Positions 1-9,069 of a stretch of 64,000 bases of DNA are shown here, piece after piece. The DNA is taken from the NCBI GenBank assembly GCA_015065545.1, contig SVQA01000002.1, positions 62,001 to 126,000 of the forward strand, written 5' to 3'. The notes beneath the pieces are model-generated. The model ran no database searches, was not told the origin of the DNA, and worked only from the letters and a program-made list of their open reading frames with translations. Both the position numbers and the translations under genes were made by a program. How positions within the stretch are numbered: position 1 is the stretch's first letter; each line of letters starts with the position of its first letter. Source of the stretch: Oscillospiraceae bacterium (GTDB taxonomy: Bacteria; Bacillota; Clostridia; Oscillospirales; Acutalibacteraceae).

Positions 1-331
1 TAAAGTAAAACACAATAAAAGGAAAAATCTCCCATAATATCCATTTTACTTCCTTTAAATCACCGAAGAAAAGCTTTACAAGAAATTTCATTTTTCCTGT
101 ATCATCATAGGTATTCTGAATACTCTTTGCAGAAGAAAAGTAAAATATCAATATAAAAAGAGCAAAAAGACAGCAAAGAATAAGTGTAATCCATATTACA
201 GGATTTTGCTTTATGTTTGATATTTTTTTGCAGTTTTTACAGGTATGTTCTCCTTTACTGTTTTCAAGCAATCTTCTCCAGTAATTAACCTTTCTTGAAC
301 AGTAAGGACATCTTTTACTTTCTTTATTCAT
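1..331 (-). CDS. Zinc-ribbon membrane protein, C-terminus beyond the window
   Basis: I translated this by hand; the frame is open from an ATG at 331 to the window edge, giving 110 residues and no stop. It has two CxxC pairs (C8/C11 and C31/C34), which form a short zinc ribbon. A hydrophobic segment follows at about residues 45-66, and a second begins near residue 98. It lies 34 bp downstream of the remB-like gene on the same strand and could be the end of the dnaA-recF transcript. In many Firmicutes gyrB occupies this place. The family is not recognised and no function is proposed. Confidence 0.7.
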   Translation of the reverse strand, partial: MNKESKRCPYCSRKVNYWRRLLENSKGEHTCKNCKKISNIKQNPVIWITLILCCLFALFILIFYFSSAKSIQNTYDDTGKMKFLVKLFFGDLKEVKWILWEIFPFIVFYF

Positions 332-365
332 AAATCATCACCTTCAATAATTTACTTTTAAAAAA

Positions 366-644
366 TTATTTAATAAGCTGTGAGCTTTGTGAACGTCTTT
401 GCAATGTCTGACTTGAAAGAGGACTTATATAAACTCTTTCTATTTCTTTTTCATTTTCTATTTCTTTGCAAATAATAAAAGATTTTGGAAGGTCATAAAA
501 AGAAACATTTATAACCCTGCCCTCTTTTTCTGCACGATTCAAATATTCTCTTGACCATTTTGAAACAGTAGATGTATCCATATCGTAAATTCCTACGATA
601 CTTTCTGCCGGTACTACCGTGTCTTGTCCTAAGTGCAGATACAT
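366..644 (-). CDS. remB: RemB-like regulator (DUF370/YaaB family)
   Basis: This 92-residue protein begins MYLHLGQDTVVP, the typical start of the RemB/YaaB family. The family is small and found next to recF in Firmicutes; in Bacillus subtilis RemA and RemB activate extracellular matrix genes. The gene begins directly after the recF stop codon, so the two are translationally coupled. A Ser/Gln-rich tail (about residues 76-92) is probably disordered. The family is assigned from its N-terminus and position. Matrix regulation in this organism is only inferred. Confidence 0.75.
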   Translation of the reverse strand: MYLHLGQDTVVPAESIVGIYDMDTSTVSKWSREYLNRAEKEGRVINVSFYDLPKSFIICKEIENEKEIERVYISPLSSQTLQRRSQSSQLIK

Positions 645-1739
645 TTACATAACCTCACCATTATTTACTGTAAAAATCTTTATATTTTCATCTTCAATTA
701 CAGGTGCTTCACATCCTGTAATAAAGGTCTGGCATCCTTTGGAATTTAAAAGTAAAAACTCCTGTCTGTTTCTGTCTATTTCAGAAAGTACATCATCAAG
801 AAGCACTACAGGAGGCTCTGAAAAATAGTTCCATAGCATCTTTGCTTCAGCAAGTTTTAGTGAAAGAACTATGCTTCTCTGCTGTCCTTGTGAACCGAAA
901 TTTTTAGCTTTCATAGAATTTATAAAAAATTCAAGGTCATCTCTGTGCGGACCACAGTTTGTACAGGAAAGCTTAATATCCTCTTTTCTGCATTTTTCAA
1001 AACTCTGCTTTAATTTTTCTATAATCTTTTCTTCATTATCATCAAGAGAAATTCCAGCAGAACTTACATAATCAATAAAAAGCTCTTCTTTTCCTTTTGA
1101 AATACCATTATGATATTCTTTGGCAATAACATTTAATTTACTAATATATTCAAGTCTTTTAAAAATTATCTTTGCACCTAAAAGAATAAGGGAATCATCC
1201 CAGATACAAAGGGTTTCCTTAAGCTCGGGATGCTTGTAAATTTCTTTTAAAAGAGAATTTCTCTGCACAAGAGTACGATTATACTTTGAAAGCAAAACAG
1301 CAAATTTTATATTTTGCTGGCAGATTGCACCGTCAACAAATCTTCTTCGAAGTGAAGGCCCGTTTTTAACAAGAGCCAGATGCTCCGGCGAAAAAACAAC
1401 ACAGCCGAAGCATTCAGAAAGATAAGCAGAAGATGTCTTCTTTACATCATTTATATGTATCTGCTTTTTATTGCCGCTGAATAAAATTGATGCGTTCTGA
1501 TTTCTTCCCTGACTTTCAAATTCCATTTCTATAAGAGAATTCTTACTGCCGAATTTTGTAAGCTCGCTTTCTTTTGAGCCTCTGAATGAATGACCGCCTG
1601 AAAAAAGCCAGATTGCTTCCAGAAGATTTGTTTTTCCCTGAGCATTATCTCCGTAAATAACATTGGTACCCTCACCGGGAAATATTATATTGTCCTTGAG
1701 ATTGCGAAAATCGGAAAATTTCAGGGACACTACTTTCAA
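645..1739 (-). CDS. recF: DNA replication and repair protein RecF
   Basis: RecF is an SMC/ABC-type ATPase that binds gapped DNA and, with RecO and RecR, loads RecA. The 364 residues are a normal length. Visible motifs are Walker [15 protein letters not shown] near the N-terminus, the ABC signature [17 protein letters not shown] around residue 285, and Walker [14 protein letters not shown] just after it. The start overlaps the end of the S4-domain gene by 4 bp, and the stop abuts remB, as expected for the dnaN-yaaA-recF-remB operon. Confidence 0.95.
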   Translation of the reverse strand: MKVVSLKFSDFRNLKDNIIFPGEGTNVIYGDNAQGKTNLLEAIWLFSGGHSFRGSKESELTKFGSKNSLIEMEFESQGRNQNASILFSGNKKQIHINDVKKTSSAYLSECFGCVVFSPEHLALVKNGPSLRRRFVDGAICQQNIKFAVLLSKYNRTLVQRNSLLKEIYKHPELKETLCIWDDSLILLGAKIIFKRLEYISKLNVIAKEYHNGISKGKEELFIDYVSSAGISLDDNEEKIIEKLKQSFEKCRKEDIKLSCTNCGPHRDDLEFFINSMKAKNFGSQGQQRSIVLSLKLAEAKMLWNYFSEPPVVLLDDVLSEIDRNRQEFLLLNSKGCQTFITGCEAPVIEDENIKIFTVNNGEVM

Positions 1740-1954
1740 ACTACAGACACCTCTACAATTCTATCGCCATACTGTGCTTTATCACCGTCTCTCATTTTCT
1801 TGCCTCTCATTGTGCAAACTTCACCATTTACAAGCACCTGTCCGCTCTGGATAAGGAGCTTTGCTTCTCCGCCTGTTGCACAAAGACCGGAAAATTTCAT
1901 AAGGCTGTCAAGCTTTATAAATTCATCATTTATTATTATTTTCTCAGATTTCAT
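1736..1954 (-). CDS. yaaA: S4-domain RNA-binding protein YaaA/RlbA-like
   Basis: A 72-residue protein made of little more than an S4 RNA-binding fold ([18 protein letters not shown], then [21 protein letters not shown]). This family sits between dnaN and recF in Firmicutes and is thought to act in ribosome assembly or RNA binding. Two ATGs are adjacent at 1957 and 1954. The second is preferred because GAGG lies about 7 bp from it and only 4 bp from the first. The gene overlaps the last codons of dnaN, so translation is probably coupled. Confidence 0.88.
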   Translation of the reverse strand: MKSEKIIINDEFIKLDSLMKFSGLCATGGEAKLLIQSGQVLVNGEVCTMRGKKMRDGDKAQYGDRIVEVSVV

Positions 1955-3050
1955 CATTTAACCTCATAGGAACAACAAGGAAAATAAATTCTTCGCCTGC
2001 AACGGGTCTAATAATCATAGGAGAAAGACTGCCGTTGAGCACAAGAGTAACCTCGTCGCATTCTGTATTTCTCAAAGCTTCGAGAACATATTTATTATTA
2101 AATCCTATTTCTACCTCTTTGCCGATTGTAGAAACAGGAATCTCATCATTTGCTCTGCCTACTGCAGTTTTGCAGGAAAGCTTGATTTCATCCTTTGTAA
2201 TGCTAAATCTTACAGGGCTCTGCACTCTGTCACTTGTGATAAGTGCGATTCTGTCTACAGAACTTATGAGAGAGCGGGTATTGATGCGGATAACTGTTTC
2301 TTCACCCTTAGGTACTGTTGTTCGATAATCAAGGAAGTTACCTTCAATAAGTCTTGATACAACAGAATAGTTATCAATTGTGAAAGATACATGACGCTGA
2401 CCCACAACGATAAGAACTTCTTTTTCATCATCATTTATAAGCTTGAGGATTTCGCTCTGCATCTTGCCGGGAACGATAAATCTCTGCTCCACCTCTGTGT
2501 CAATATTTTCCTGTCTGATTGCCATACGATAACCGTCGATTGCAACGATTCTCATAATCTTTTCCTTAATATCAAAGAGAGAACCTGTATAGATAGGTTT
2601 ATTAATGTTATCAGATACAGCATAGATTGTCTGTCTTATCATATTGTGAAGTACGCCTGCAGAAATTTTAATTTCGTCAAGAGCTGCAAACTCCGGCATT
2701 TCAGGGTATTCCATTGAAGAAATACCAACAATCTGATAAGAAGCATTACCTGAGTTTATATAGATAATCATTCTCTCATCTGTTTCAAAGGTAACGATTT
2801 CTTCAGGAAGCTTTCTTACAATTTCAAGGAAGAGTTTTGCTCCTACAACAATCTCACCTTCGTTTGAAACAGTTGCATCAATTGAAGTTGTAATAGCAAG
2901 CTCCAGATCGTAGCCTGAGAGTGTAAGCTTATTATCGTAAGCTTTAATGAGGATGCCTTCCAGTGCAGGAAGAGTTGCTTTTGTAGAAACTGCACGAGAG
3001 ACATTCTGTACAGCAGAAACTATATCTGAACGCATGACTGTAAATTTCAT
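1944..3050 (-). CDS. dnaN: DNA polymerase III beta subunit (sliding clamp)
   Basis: The beta clamp encircles DNA and tethers the replicative polymerase. The 368 residues fit three clamp domains. Typical features are the N-terminus [22 protein letters not shown], the segment [11 protein letters not shown], and a C-terminal ending containing PMRL, which forms part of the binding pocket for clamp partners. An AAGGA box lies about 11 bp before the ATG. The gene is 239 bp downstream of dnaA, and that gap is part of the origin. Confidence 0.97.
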   Translation of the reverse strand: MKFTVMRSDIVSAVQNVSRAVSTKATLPALEGILIKAYDNKLTLSGYDLELAITTSIDATVSNEGEIVVGAKLFLEIVRKLPEEIVTFETDERMIIYINSGNASYQIVGISSMEYPEMPEFAALDEIKISAGVLHNMIRQTIYAVSDNINKPIYTGSLFDIKEKIMRIVAIDGYRMAIRQENIDTEVEQRFIVPGKMQSEILKLINDDEKEVLIVVGQRHVSFTIDNYSVVSRLIEGNFLDYRTTVPKGEETVIRINTRSLISSVDRIALITSDRVQSPVRFSITKDEIKLSCKTAVGRANDEIPVSTIGKEVEIGFNNKYVLEALRNTECDEVTLVLNGSLSPMIIRPVAGEEFIFLVVPMRLNDEI

Positions 3051-3122
3051 TTTTTGTTTGTCCTTTCTTAAATCAAAATCAAATTAATATAAATTAATTA
3101 GTGGTTGTAGTAGAGAGGGTTA

Positions 3123-3279
3123 ATATGTTAATAACCTTAAATTTTCCCATAAACAAGAGAAAAATTCTTCCTTAAAAGGATAGTAAAAAAATAGGGGCTT
3201 TTTAACATTTTTATTTCCTTGGAAATCACCTTTGTTGAAATGTTAATCTTAATAATGTTGAAATTTATGGAAATGTTAA
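3123..3279. repeat. Five AAATGTTAA-type nonamers in the dnaA-dnaN gap (candidate origin repeats)
   Basis: The 239 bp between dnaA and dnaN hold no perfect TTATCCACA box. They do hold five related nonamers: ATATGTTAA at 3123-3131, AAATGTTAA in reverse orientation at 3202-3210, AAATGTTAA at 3238-3246, AATGTTGAA at 3254-3262 and AAATGTTAA at 3271-3279. The last three are spaced 16-17 bp apart. The region is very AT-rich. In Bacillus this gap contains DnaA boxes and the unwinding site, so these repeats may be DnaA- or regulator-binding sites. This is inference. Confidence 0.45.
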
Positions 3280-3289
3280 AAACTCTTAT

Positions 3290-4606
3290 TTAGTTATCTC
3301 TAATATTTCTCATAATATCTTCTATGGTTTCTTTAAGGTTACTGTCGGTCTGAATTTTCTTTTCTATCTGCTGAGTTGCATAAACGATTGTAGAATGATG
3401 CATATTGCCAAAACCCTTGCCGATTTCAACCATTTTCATACCTGTGAGTTCTCTTGTTATGTAAATAGCAACATATCTTGGAAGACTAATATTGGCTTTT
3501 TTTGTTTTGTGAGAACTAATATCTTCAGCAGATACGCCATAGGTACGGGCAACCTCGTCAATAATTTTTTCAAGAGTTTGTTCGGGAGTTGCATCGTTGT
3601 TGAGAATATCAGAAATAGCTTCAGAAACAATTGCTTGAGTAATTCTTTCATTATTGAGCAGGTATCTTGCTTTAAGCTTCTTTACAACTCCTTCAAGCTG
3701 GCGGACGTTGGATTTTATTCTCTGAGCAATAAAATCAGCAAGGTCATCAGAAAGAGGAACCTGAAGAATATCTGCTTTCTTTTTAATAATAGCAATTCTT
3801 GTTTCAATATCAGGTGCTTGCAAGTCTGCAATAAGTCCTGATTCAAAACGTGAACGAAGTCTGTCATCAAGAATCTTCATATCTTTGGGAGGACGGTCAG
3901 AAATAAGTACTATCTGCTTATGGTCCTCATAAAGAGCATTAAAGGTATGAAAAAATTCCTCCTGTGTCTGATTTCTGCCTGCGATGAACTGAACATCGTC
4001 TACAAGGAGAACATCTGCTTGTCTGTATTTTTGTTTAAATTCTGCAGTTGTAACGTTTCCGATAGCTTTGATAAGTTCGTTGGTAAATTCATCACCCTTG
4101 GCATAAACAATGTCTACATTAGGATTATTTCTTTTTATTTCATTACCGATAGCATAAAGAAGATGAGTTTTGCCAAGACCTGAACTTCCGTAAATAAGAA
4201 GCGGGTTGTAAGCACCTGCAGGATTTGCGGCAACTGCCTGAGCTGCAGCATGAGCAAACTTGTTGGATGGACCTACAATAAAGTTTGCAAAGGTATAATC
4301 ATAAATTGAACTGGGATCTGCTGCATTTTCAATATTCGGAGATGTTTCTTTTTTATCGGGTGTTGTAAGAGAAAGTTCAAAGGCTGTTCCGAAAATTTCT
4401 CTGCAAGCATCGTTTATAAGAGAAGTGTAACATCTTTCTAAAGTTTCTTTGTGAAACTCGGTAGGTACCATCAATTTGATAGTAGAATTTTCAAAATCGA
4501 GATCAATGGGTTCAATGCGGCTGATCCACATTTTATAAGCAACATCTGTGATTCTTGTTTTGCAATATTCGCAAATAACGCCCCAAGCATCGCTGAAGGA
4601 TTCCAT
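3290..4606 (-). CDS. dnaA: Chromosomal replication initiator DnaA
   Basis: DnaA binds origin boxes, forms an ATP-dependent filament and opens the DNA. The 438 residues hold domain I (1-85), a short linker, an AAA+ core with Walker A GSSGLGKTH and Walker B VLLVDDVQFIAG, and a C-terminal helix-turn-helix domain IV. A strong AAGGAGG precedes the ATG. The recognition motif, normally GRDHT followed by T or S, reads GNMHHST (about residues 400-406). The position equivalent to E. coli Asp433 is therefore His, and Thr435 is Ser. The minor-groove Arg in LPRYVAIYITREL is kept. Altered box preference is possible. Confidence 0.97.
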   Translation of the reverse strand: MESFSDAWGVICEYCKTRITDVAYKMWISRIEPIDLDFENSTIKLMVPTEFHKETLERCYTSLINDACREIFGTAFELSLTTPDKKETSPNIENAADPSSIYDYTFANFIVGPSNKFAHAAAQAVAANPAGAYNPLLIYGSSGLGKTHLLYAIGNEIKRNNPNVDIVYAKGDEFTNELIKAIGNVTTAEFKQKYRQADVLLVDDVQFIAGRNQTQEEFFHTFNALYEDHKQIVLISDRPPKDMKILDDRLRSRFESGLIADLQAPDIETRIAIIKKKADILQVPLSDDLADFIAQRIKSNVRQLEGVVKKLKARYLLNNERITQAIVSEAISDILNNDATPEQTLEKIIDEVARTYGVSAEDISSHKTKKANISLPRYVAIYITRELTGMKMVEIGKGFGNMHHSTIVYATQQIEKKIQTDSNLKETIEDIMRNIRDN

Positions 4607-4931
4607 AAATAAACCTCCTTAAATAATTATCTGTTTCCCTCAAATACGTAATTTTATATGGATAATAAATAAAAATTTAAAAAATAGACTAAATATCCAC
4701 AATATCATATTTACCTTTTTATTTTATCAAAAATCGGTATCAAATGCAATACTTTTTTCACATATATATGTATTTATTACCATTTATAATATACCTTTAT
4801 TTTATTGCATTTAAATATCTGCAAATTGTGTGTTAAATACTGATAAAATACAAGATGTAGTATGTTGTATTTTTTTAAAATATAAAAGTAAAAAGTTATT
4901 CGAAAAAAGAAGAAAAAAATTAAAATTAATA
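4607..4931. other. AT-rich origin/leader region upstream of dnaA
   Basis: This gap between divergent dnaA and rpmH is very AT-rich and has no credible gene. It contains a minus-strand dnaA promoter and two DnaA-box-like nonamers, each one mismatch from TTATCCACA: 4657-4665 (TTATCCATA on the minus strand) and 4693-4701 (ATATCCACA on the plus strand). The second lies just downstream of the expected dnaA start point, a usual place for autoregulation. Together with the dnaA-dnaN gap it probably makes up a bipartite oriC. The exact unwinding element cannot be assigned by eye. Confidence 0.6.
4721..4749 (-). promoter_or_regulatory. dnaA promoter
   Basis: Reading the minus strand, a -35 box TTGCAT (4749-4744) and a -10 box TAAAAT (4726-4721) are separated by 17 bp. 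Transcription would start near 4714 and give a leader of about 105 nt. That leader contains both DnaA-box-like nonamers, so DnaA may repress its own gene. Confidence 0.6.
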
Positions 4932-4960
4932 TTGACTATGCCCGAAATTTCAAGTATAAT
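4932..4960 (+). promoter_or_regulatory. rpmH promoter
   Basis: TTGACT (4932-4937) and TATAAT (4955-4960) are separated by exactly 17 bp, a near-perfect vegetative sigma factor promoter. It fires rightward into rpmH 40 bp downstream, as expected for a strongly expressed ribosomal protein gene. Confidence 0.85.
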
Positions 4961-4999
4961 GCTATATTGCAAGGTTATGTATCCGAAAGGAGGATTAAT

Positions 5000-5134
5000 A
5001 TGCTCAGAACATATCAACCCAAGAAGCTCCACAGAAAGAAGGAGCACGGCTTCAGAAAGAGAATGTCCGACAGAAACGGACGTAAGGTTCTTGCTCGCAG
5101 AAGAGCAAAAGGCAGAAAGAGACTTTCTTACTAA
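5000..5134 (+). CDS. rpmH: 50S ribosomal protein L34
   Basis: A hand-translated 44-residue protein beginning [20 protein letters not shown] and ending GRKRLSY. This is a standard L34: very basic and the usual length. An AAAGGAGG box (about 4986-4993) lies 6-7 bp before the ATG. It is the first gene of the rightward rpmH-rnpA-yidD-yidC-jag arm next to the origin. A longer frame over the same bases (4830-5138) is a shadow. Confidence 0.97.
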   Translation: MLRTYQPKKLHRKKEHGFRKRMSDRNGRKVLARRRAKGRKRLSY

Positions 5135-5164
5135 TTAAGAAATTTTCTTACTAACTTAAAAGTG

Positions 5165-5191
5165 AGGACCACGGTAATGTGGTCTTTCTTT
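5165..5191 (+). terminator. Hairpin terminator or attenuator after rpmH
   Basis: A stem around GACCAC/GTGGTC (5167-5172 and 5179-5184), extended by two weaker pairs, is followed by TTTCTTTTT. It lies between rpmH and rnpA and probably ends part of the strong rpmH transcription, lowering rnpA expression. Confidence 0.7.
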
Positions 5192-5244
5192 TTATCAGCA
5201 GAAAGTTACGGCTATGTTGCCACTTAAGAAAAACAGGTGGTTAA

Positions 5245-5592
5245 ATGAGTGAGCTTATCACTTTAAAAGAAAACAGAGAGTTCAGGCGAGCATATTCAAG
5301 AGGAAAATCTTATGTCTCGCCGGACCTTGTTACTTACATTATAAAAAATAATAAAAATAACCTTCGTATCGGAATAACCACCGGTAAAAAGATTGGCAAG
5401 GCCGTAGAGCGTAATCGCTCAAGGCGTATTATAAGAGCAGCCTTTAAAGAAATTTACGGGCAGATTTGCTCAGGATACGATATTGTATTTGTTGCCCGTA
5501 CTAAAACTCCATTTCGTAAAAGTACGGATATCCTGAAAAGTATGAGAAATCACCTTACTCAAGCAGGACTTCTCTGCGAGGATATAAAATGA
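5245..5592 (+). CDS. rnpA: Ribonuclease P protein component
   Basis: RnpA assists the catalytic RNA in trimming the 5' leader of tRNA precursors. At 115 residues it is the normal size. The hallmark basic RNR motif is present as [12 protein letters not shown] (about residues 51-62). The ATG follows an AGGTGG box. The last 4 bp overlap yidD (ATGA), giving translational coupling. Confidence 0.96.
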   Translation: MSELITLKENREFRRAYSRGKSYVSPDLVTYIIKNNKNNLRIGITTGKKIGKAVERNRSRRIIRAAFKEIYGQICSGYDIVFVARTKTPFRKSTDILKSMRNHLTQAGLLCEDIK

Positions 5593-5828
5593 AAAAACTT
5601 CTGCTTAAACTAATTCGATTTTATCAGAAAAGAATCTCCCCTCGTAAACCACCTGCCTGCAAGTATTATCCTACTTGCTCTCAGTATGGATATGAAGCGA
5701 TAGAACGATTCGGTGCTTTTAAGGGAACAGCTCTGGCACTTTGGAGATTCTTGCGGTGCAACCCTTTTTCAAAGGGTGGATACGATCCCGTACCGCAGAA
5801 AAAACAAAAGAATCGAAAGAAAGGTTAA
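5589..5828 (+). CDS. yidD: Membrane protein insertion efficiency factor YidD
   Basis: This is a small protein of 79 residues that helps YidC insert membrane proteins. Typical motifs are seen: [27 protein letters not shown] and GYDPVP. The N-terminal helix is amphipathic and basic. The gene overlaps rnpA and ends 4 bp before yidC, the usual order. Confidence 0.95.
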   Translation: MKKLLLKLIRFYQKRISPRKPPACKYYPTCSQYGYEAIERFGAFKGTALALWRFLRCNPFSKGGYDPVPQKKQKNRKKG

Positions 5829-5832
5829 ACTT

Positions 5833-6753
5833 ATGTTTGAATTTATAGGAAGCCTTTTTGGTTATGTACTCTGGGCAGTTTACCAGATTGTACACAACTA
5901 TGCTTTTGCAATTCTTATTTTTACCATTATTACGAAACTTTTGCTTTTCCCTTCTTCTGTAAAGCAGCAGAAGACAATGGCAAAAAATTCCAGATTACAG
6001 GCAAAACAGAAAGAACTCCGTGAAAAATACGGAAACAACAGAGAAAAGATTCAGGAAGAAACACAGAAGCTTTATGCTCAGGAAGGTGTTAAGCCCTACG
6101 GCGGATGTCTTTCTACAATTATTCCTATGATTCTTATGATTGGTGTTTACTATGCAGTTGCATATCCTCTTACAAACACCCTTCATATCGACAAAGCGGC
6201 TATTGATAGTGCAAAGGAAGCTTTGATTGCAATACCCGGAGTTAATATTGTTCCTTCTGCTACCTATGGCAGTGAGATTGATATTATGAGGTATTTTGAT
6301 GTTGAATCTGTAAGAAATTGCTTTGCAGATTCAAGTATTTCTATTAGTCATATCAGCGGATTCTGTGACAGCTTTAAGTTTATGGGATTCAACCTTATGG
6401 AGATTCCTAAAAATCACGGTTTTTCCTTGTATCTTATGATTCCCGTGCTCAGCTTTGTAACATCTGTAGGTTCTCAGATTTTTATTCAGAGACTTAACAA
6501 CAAGGGTAATCCTCAGCCTCAGCAGGGCTGTATGAAGTTAATGATTTTACTTCTTCCTCTGTTCTCTGCATACATCTCCTATACTGTTCCTGCAGCTGTA
6601 GGTTTCTACTGGATTTGCTCCACAATTCTGGGATTTGTTCAGTCCTTGGTTCTTCATCGTTATTATGGACCCGGAATGATGATTGCTAAGGGTGAAGCAG
6701 CAAGAGTAGCTCTGCTTGAAAAGAAGGAAGCAGGCTATAGAAAAATCAGATAA
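5833..6753 (+). CDS. yidC: Membrane protein insertase YidC/OxaA
   Basis: YidC inserts and folds inner-membrane proteins, alone or with SecYEG. The 306-residue protein starts at ATG 5833 (MFEFIGSLFGYVLW); an in-frame ATG at 5713 lies inside yidD and is unlikely. About five membrane segments flank a charged loop (about residues 45-80) rich in Lys, Glu and Gln, as in the family. The groove residue is usually Arg; here the matching segment reads TIITKLLLFP, with Lys. No lipoprotein signal is present, a common clostridial variant. Confidence 0.94.
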   Translation: MFEFIGSLFGYVLWAVYQIVHNYAFAILIFTIITKLLLFPSSVKQQKTMAKNSRLQAKQKELREKYGNNREKIQEETQKLYAQEGVKPYGGCLSTIIPMILMIGVYYAVAYPLTNTLHIDKAAIDSAKEALIAIPGVNIVPSATYGSEIDIMRYFDVESVRNCFADSSISISHISGFCDSFKFMGFNLMEIPKNHGFSLYLMIPVLSFVTSVGSQIFIQRLNNKGNPQPQQGCMKLMILLLPLFSAYISYTVPAAVGFYWICSTILGFVQSLVLHRYYGPGMMIAKGEAARVALLEKKEAGYRKIR

Positions 6754-6820
6754 TTTACTTCTGACATTAAAAAGAAAATAACTATTTTTAATAATAATTA
6801 AATAACAAGAAGGTGACATC

Positions 6821-7606
6821 TTGGTAAGAGAAGCTATCGGCGTAGGTGAAACCGAAGTCTTAGCACAGGAAGATGCTTGCAGACAGCTCGGTGTAGAAAC
6901 CTATGAGGCAGAATTTGAGATTATCCAGAGAGCAGAGAAGAAGATTCTTGGTCTGTTTGGCGGATGTCCTGCTAAAGTCAGAGCTTTTATTAAAGCAACT
7001 CCTGCTCAGGCAGCGGAGGATTTTGTAAAAAATGTTCTCAAGGCAATGGGTCTTGAAAATATTGCTATTGAAGTTAAAGAAAAAGAAGATGGTGGAGTAG
7101 AGATAAATCTCGAAGGCGAAGAGGTTGGTTCTGTTATCGGCAGACGCGGCGAAACACTCGACGCTCTTCAGTATCTTACAAGTTTGGTTGCAAATCATGT
7201 TGATAATGCTTACTTTAAAGTTACTATCAACACAGGCGATTATCGTGAAAAAAGAGAAAAAACACTTGAAATTTTAGGTAGAAAGCTTGCTTTCAAGGCT
7301 GTTAAAACAGGCTATAAAACAAGCCTCGAACCTATGAATCCTTATGAAAGACGCATTATCCACACTGCTGTTCAGAAGGTAAACGGTGCAATCTCTTGGA
7401 GTGAGGGCGAAAACCTTAACCGTCATGTTGTTATTGGTCCCGACCCTAAGGCTCCTCGTAGAAACAATCGTAATCAAAGAGGCGGTCGTGGTTACGACAG
7501 ACGTCCCAGACGCACTTATGATGAGGTAGCAACAGAGGCAACTGCTCAGCGTGCTCCAATCAATGAGGGTGAAGGTGCCGCACTTTACGGCAGAATTGAT
7601 AAATAA
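6821..7606 (+). CDS. jag: RNA-binding protein KhpB/Jag
   Basis: KhpB (Jag, EloR) binds RNA and links cell elongation to growth. The 261 residues show the Jag N-terminal domain (about 1-50), a KH domain with GSVIGRRGETLDALQYL (about 105-122), an R3H domain around YERRIIHTAVQ (about 174-184), and an Arg/Asn/Gly-rich tail. The start is TTG at 6821, preceded by AGAAGGTGA. Its place after yidC is the standard one. Confidence 0.94.
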   Translation: MVREAIGVGETEVLAQEDACRQLGVETYEAEFEIIQRAEKKILGLFGGCPAKVRAFIKATPAQAAEDFVKNVLKAMGLENIAIEVKEKEDGGVEINLEGEEVGSVIGRRGETLDALQYLTSLVANHVDNAYFKVTINTGDYREKREKTLEILGRKLAFKAVKTGYKTSLEPMNPYERRIIHTAVQKVNGAISWSEGENLNRHVVIGPDPKAPRRNNRNQRGGRGYDRRPRRTYDEVATEATAQRAPINEGEGAALYGRIDK

Positions 7607-7634
7607 TATTCGGCGGAATTGGCCCGTCGGTACT

Positions 7635-7663
7635 AAAGGGCGACGGATTGTCGCCCTTTTATT
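7635..7663 (+). terminator. Terminator after jag
   Basis: A perfect 10-bp stem (7635-7644 with 7650-7659), a GGATT loop and a T-run. It ends the rpmH-jag transcript, so mnmE begins a new unit. Confidence 0.9.
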
Positions 7664-7701
7664 ATGTAACTAACAAATTTAAGATAAGTTGGTGAAGCCT
7701 G

Positions 7702-9069
7702 ATGAAAGATAATACAATAGCTGCAATCAGCACTGCTCAAGGTCAGGGCGGTATCGGAATTATCAGAATTTCCGGTGAAAAAGCAATTGAGATAGCAGAT
7801 AGAGTATTTGTGCCACTTAATAAAAAACCACTCTCCTCTCTCTTCGGTTATCAGGCATCTTACGGTAAAGCAGTAAGAGAGGGCGAGGTTTTAGACGAGG
7901 TTGTTGCGATTTTGTACCGCAATCCTAAAAGCTATACAGGAGAAGATGTTGTTGAGCTTTGTTGCCACGGGGGTCTTTATGTAACTCGAAGTGTTTTAAG
8001 AGCAGTGCTTGAAAATGGTGCAACCCTTGCAGAGCCGGGAGAATTTACAAAAAGAGCTTTTCTTAACGGCAAAATGGATCTTTCGGAAGCACAGGCTGTT
8101 ATGGATATTATTTCTGCAAAAAGCAAGCAGGCAGCTCGTGCGGCAGTAAGTGTAAGAACAGGAGCTCTCACCAAGAAAACGGACGCAATTAAAGATAACC
8201 TTGTATCCCTTGCAGGTCATCTTTGTGCTTGGGCAGATTATCCCGAGGAGGATATTCCCGAGGTAACTTCAAAGGCGATTGAAGATACTCTTAATAAAGC
8301 AAAGGCAGATTTTTCGGAGCTTATAAAAGATTACGAGCGAGGGCAGGTAATACTCCACGGAATAGACACCGTTATTGCAGGCAGACCCAATGTAGGTAAA
8401 TCTACACTTATGAATCTGCTTTCGGGCTTTGAGAAGAGCATTGTAACGGAAATCCCCGGAACTACCCGTGATGTTGTGGAAGAAACGGTTATTGTAGGCA
8501 ATGTTACCCTTAATCTTTGTGACACTGCAGGAATCAGAGAAACCGATAATATTGTAGAAAAAATCGGTGTTGACAGAACTTTTGAAAGGCTCTCTTCCTG
8601 TTCTTTGGTGTTAAGTGTTTTTGACAGCAGCGAGGAGCTTTCTCAAGAAGATATTACGCTTATAGAAAATCTTTCAGATGTCCCTGCGATTGCAATTGTA
8701 AACAAAACAGATCTTAAAAGAAAAATTGATATTGATTATATAAAGAAAAGAATTCCCTGTGTAATTGAAATCAGCGCAAAATCAGGCGACGGAAAAGAAG
8801 CATTGGAAGAAGCGGTGGCAAACGTTACAGGTACAAAAGACTTTGACCCCTGCAGCGGAATTCTGACAACAGAAAGACAGAGAGCAGCGGCACAAAAGGC
8901 ATTGAGTGCTTTGGAAGAAGCACAGAACACCTTGTTTGAAGGCTTTTCATTTGACGCAGTTACTGTTTGTGTAGAAGATGCTATAGATAAGCTTTTGGAG
9001 CTTACAGGAGAAAATGTTTCTGATGCAGTTGTGGATGATGTGTTCCACTCCTTCTGTGTCGGAAAATAA
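7702..9069 (+). CDS. mnmE: tRNA modification GTPase MnmE
   Basis: MnmE works with MnmG to add an aminomethyl-type group to uridine 34 of some tRNAs, improving wobble decoding. The 455 residues show the folate-binding N-terminal domain (GEFTKRAFLNGK), the helical domain, a G domain with AGRPNVGKST, TTRDVVEE, DTAGI and NKTD, and the C-terminal signature FCVGK, whose Cys is catalytic. mnmG follows 45 bp downstream. Confidence 0.97.
   Translation: MKDNTIAAISTAQGQGGIGIIRISGEKAIEIADRVFVPLNKKPLSSLFGYQASYGKAVREGEVLDEVVAILYRNPKSYTGEDVVELCCHGGLYVTRSVLRAVLENGATLAEPGEFTKRAFLNGKMDLSEAQAVMDIISAKSKQAARAAVSVRTGALTKKTDAIKDNLVSLAGHLCAWADYPEEDIPEVTSKAIEDTLNKAKADFSELIKDYERGQVILHGIDTVIAGRPNVGKSTLMNLLSGFEKSIVTEIPGTTRDVVEETVIVGNVTLNLCDTAGIRETDNIVEKIGVDRTFERLSSCSLVLSVFDSSEELSQEDITLIENLSDVPAIAIVNKTDLKRKIDIDYIKKRIPCVIEISAKSGDGKEALEEAVANVTGTKDFDPCSGILTTERQRAAAQKALSALEEAQNTLFEGFSFDAVTVCVEDAIDKLLELTGENVSDAVVDDVFHSFCVGK

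Noticed and set aside
4830-5138. A 102-residue reading frame upstream of and across rpmH
   Set aside because: It runs in another frame over L34, which is unmistakable, and the rpmH promoter lies inside it. It is a shadow.
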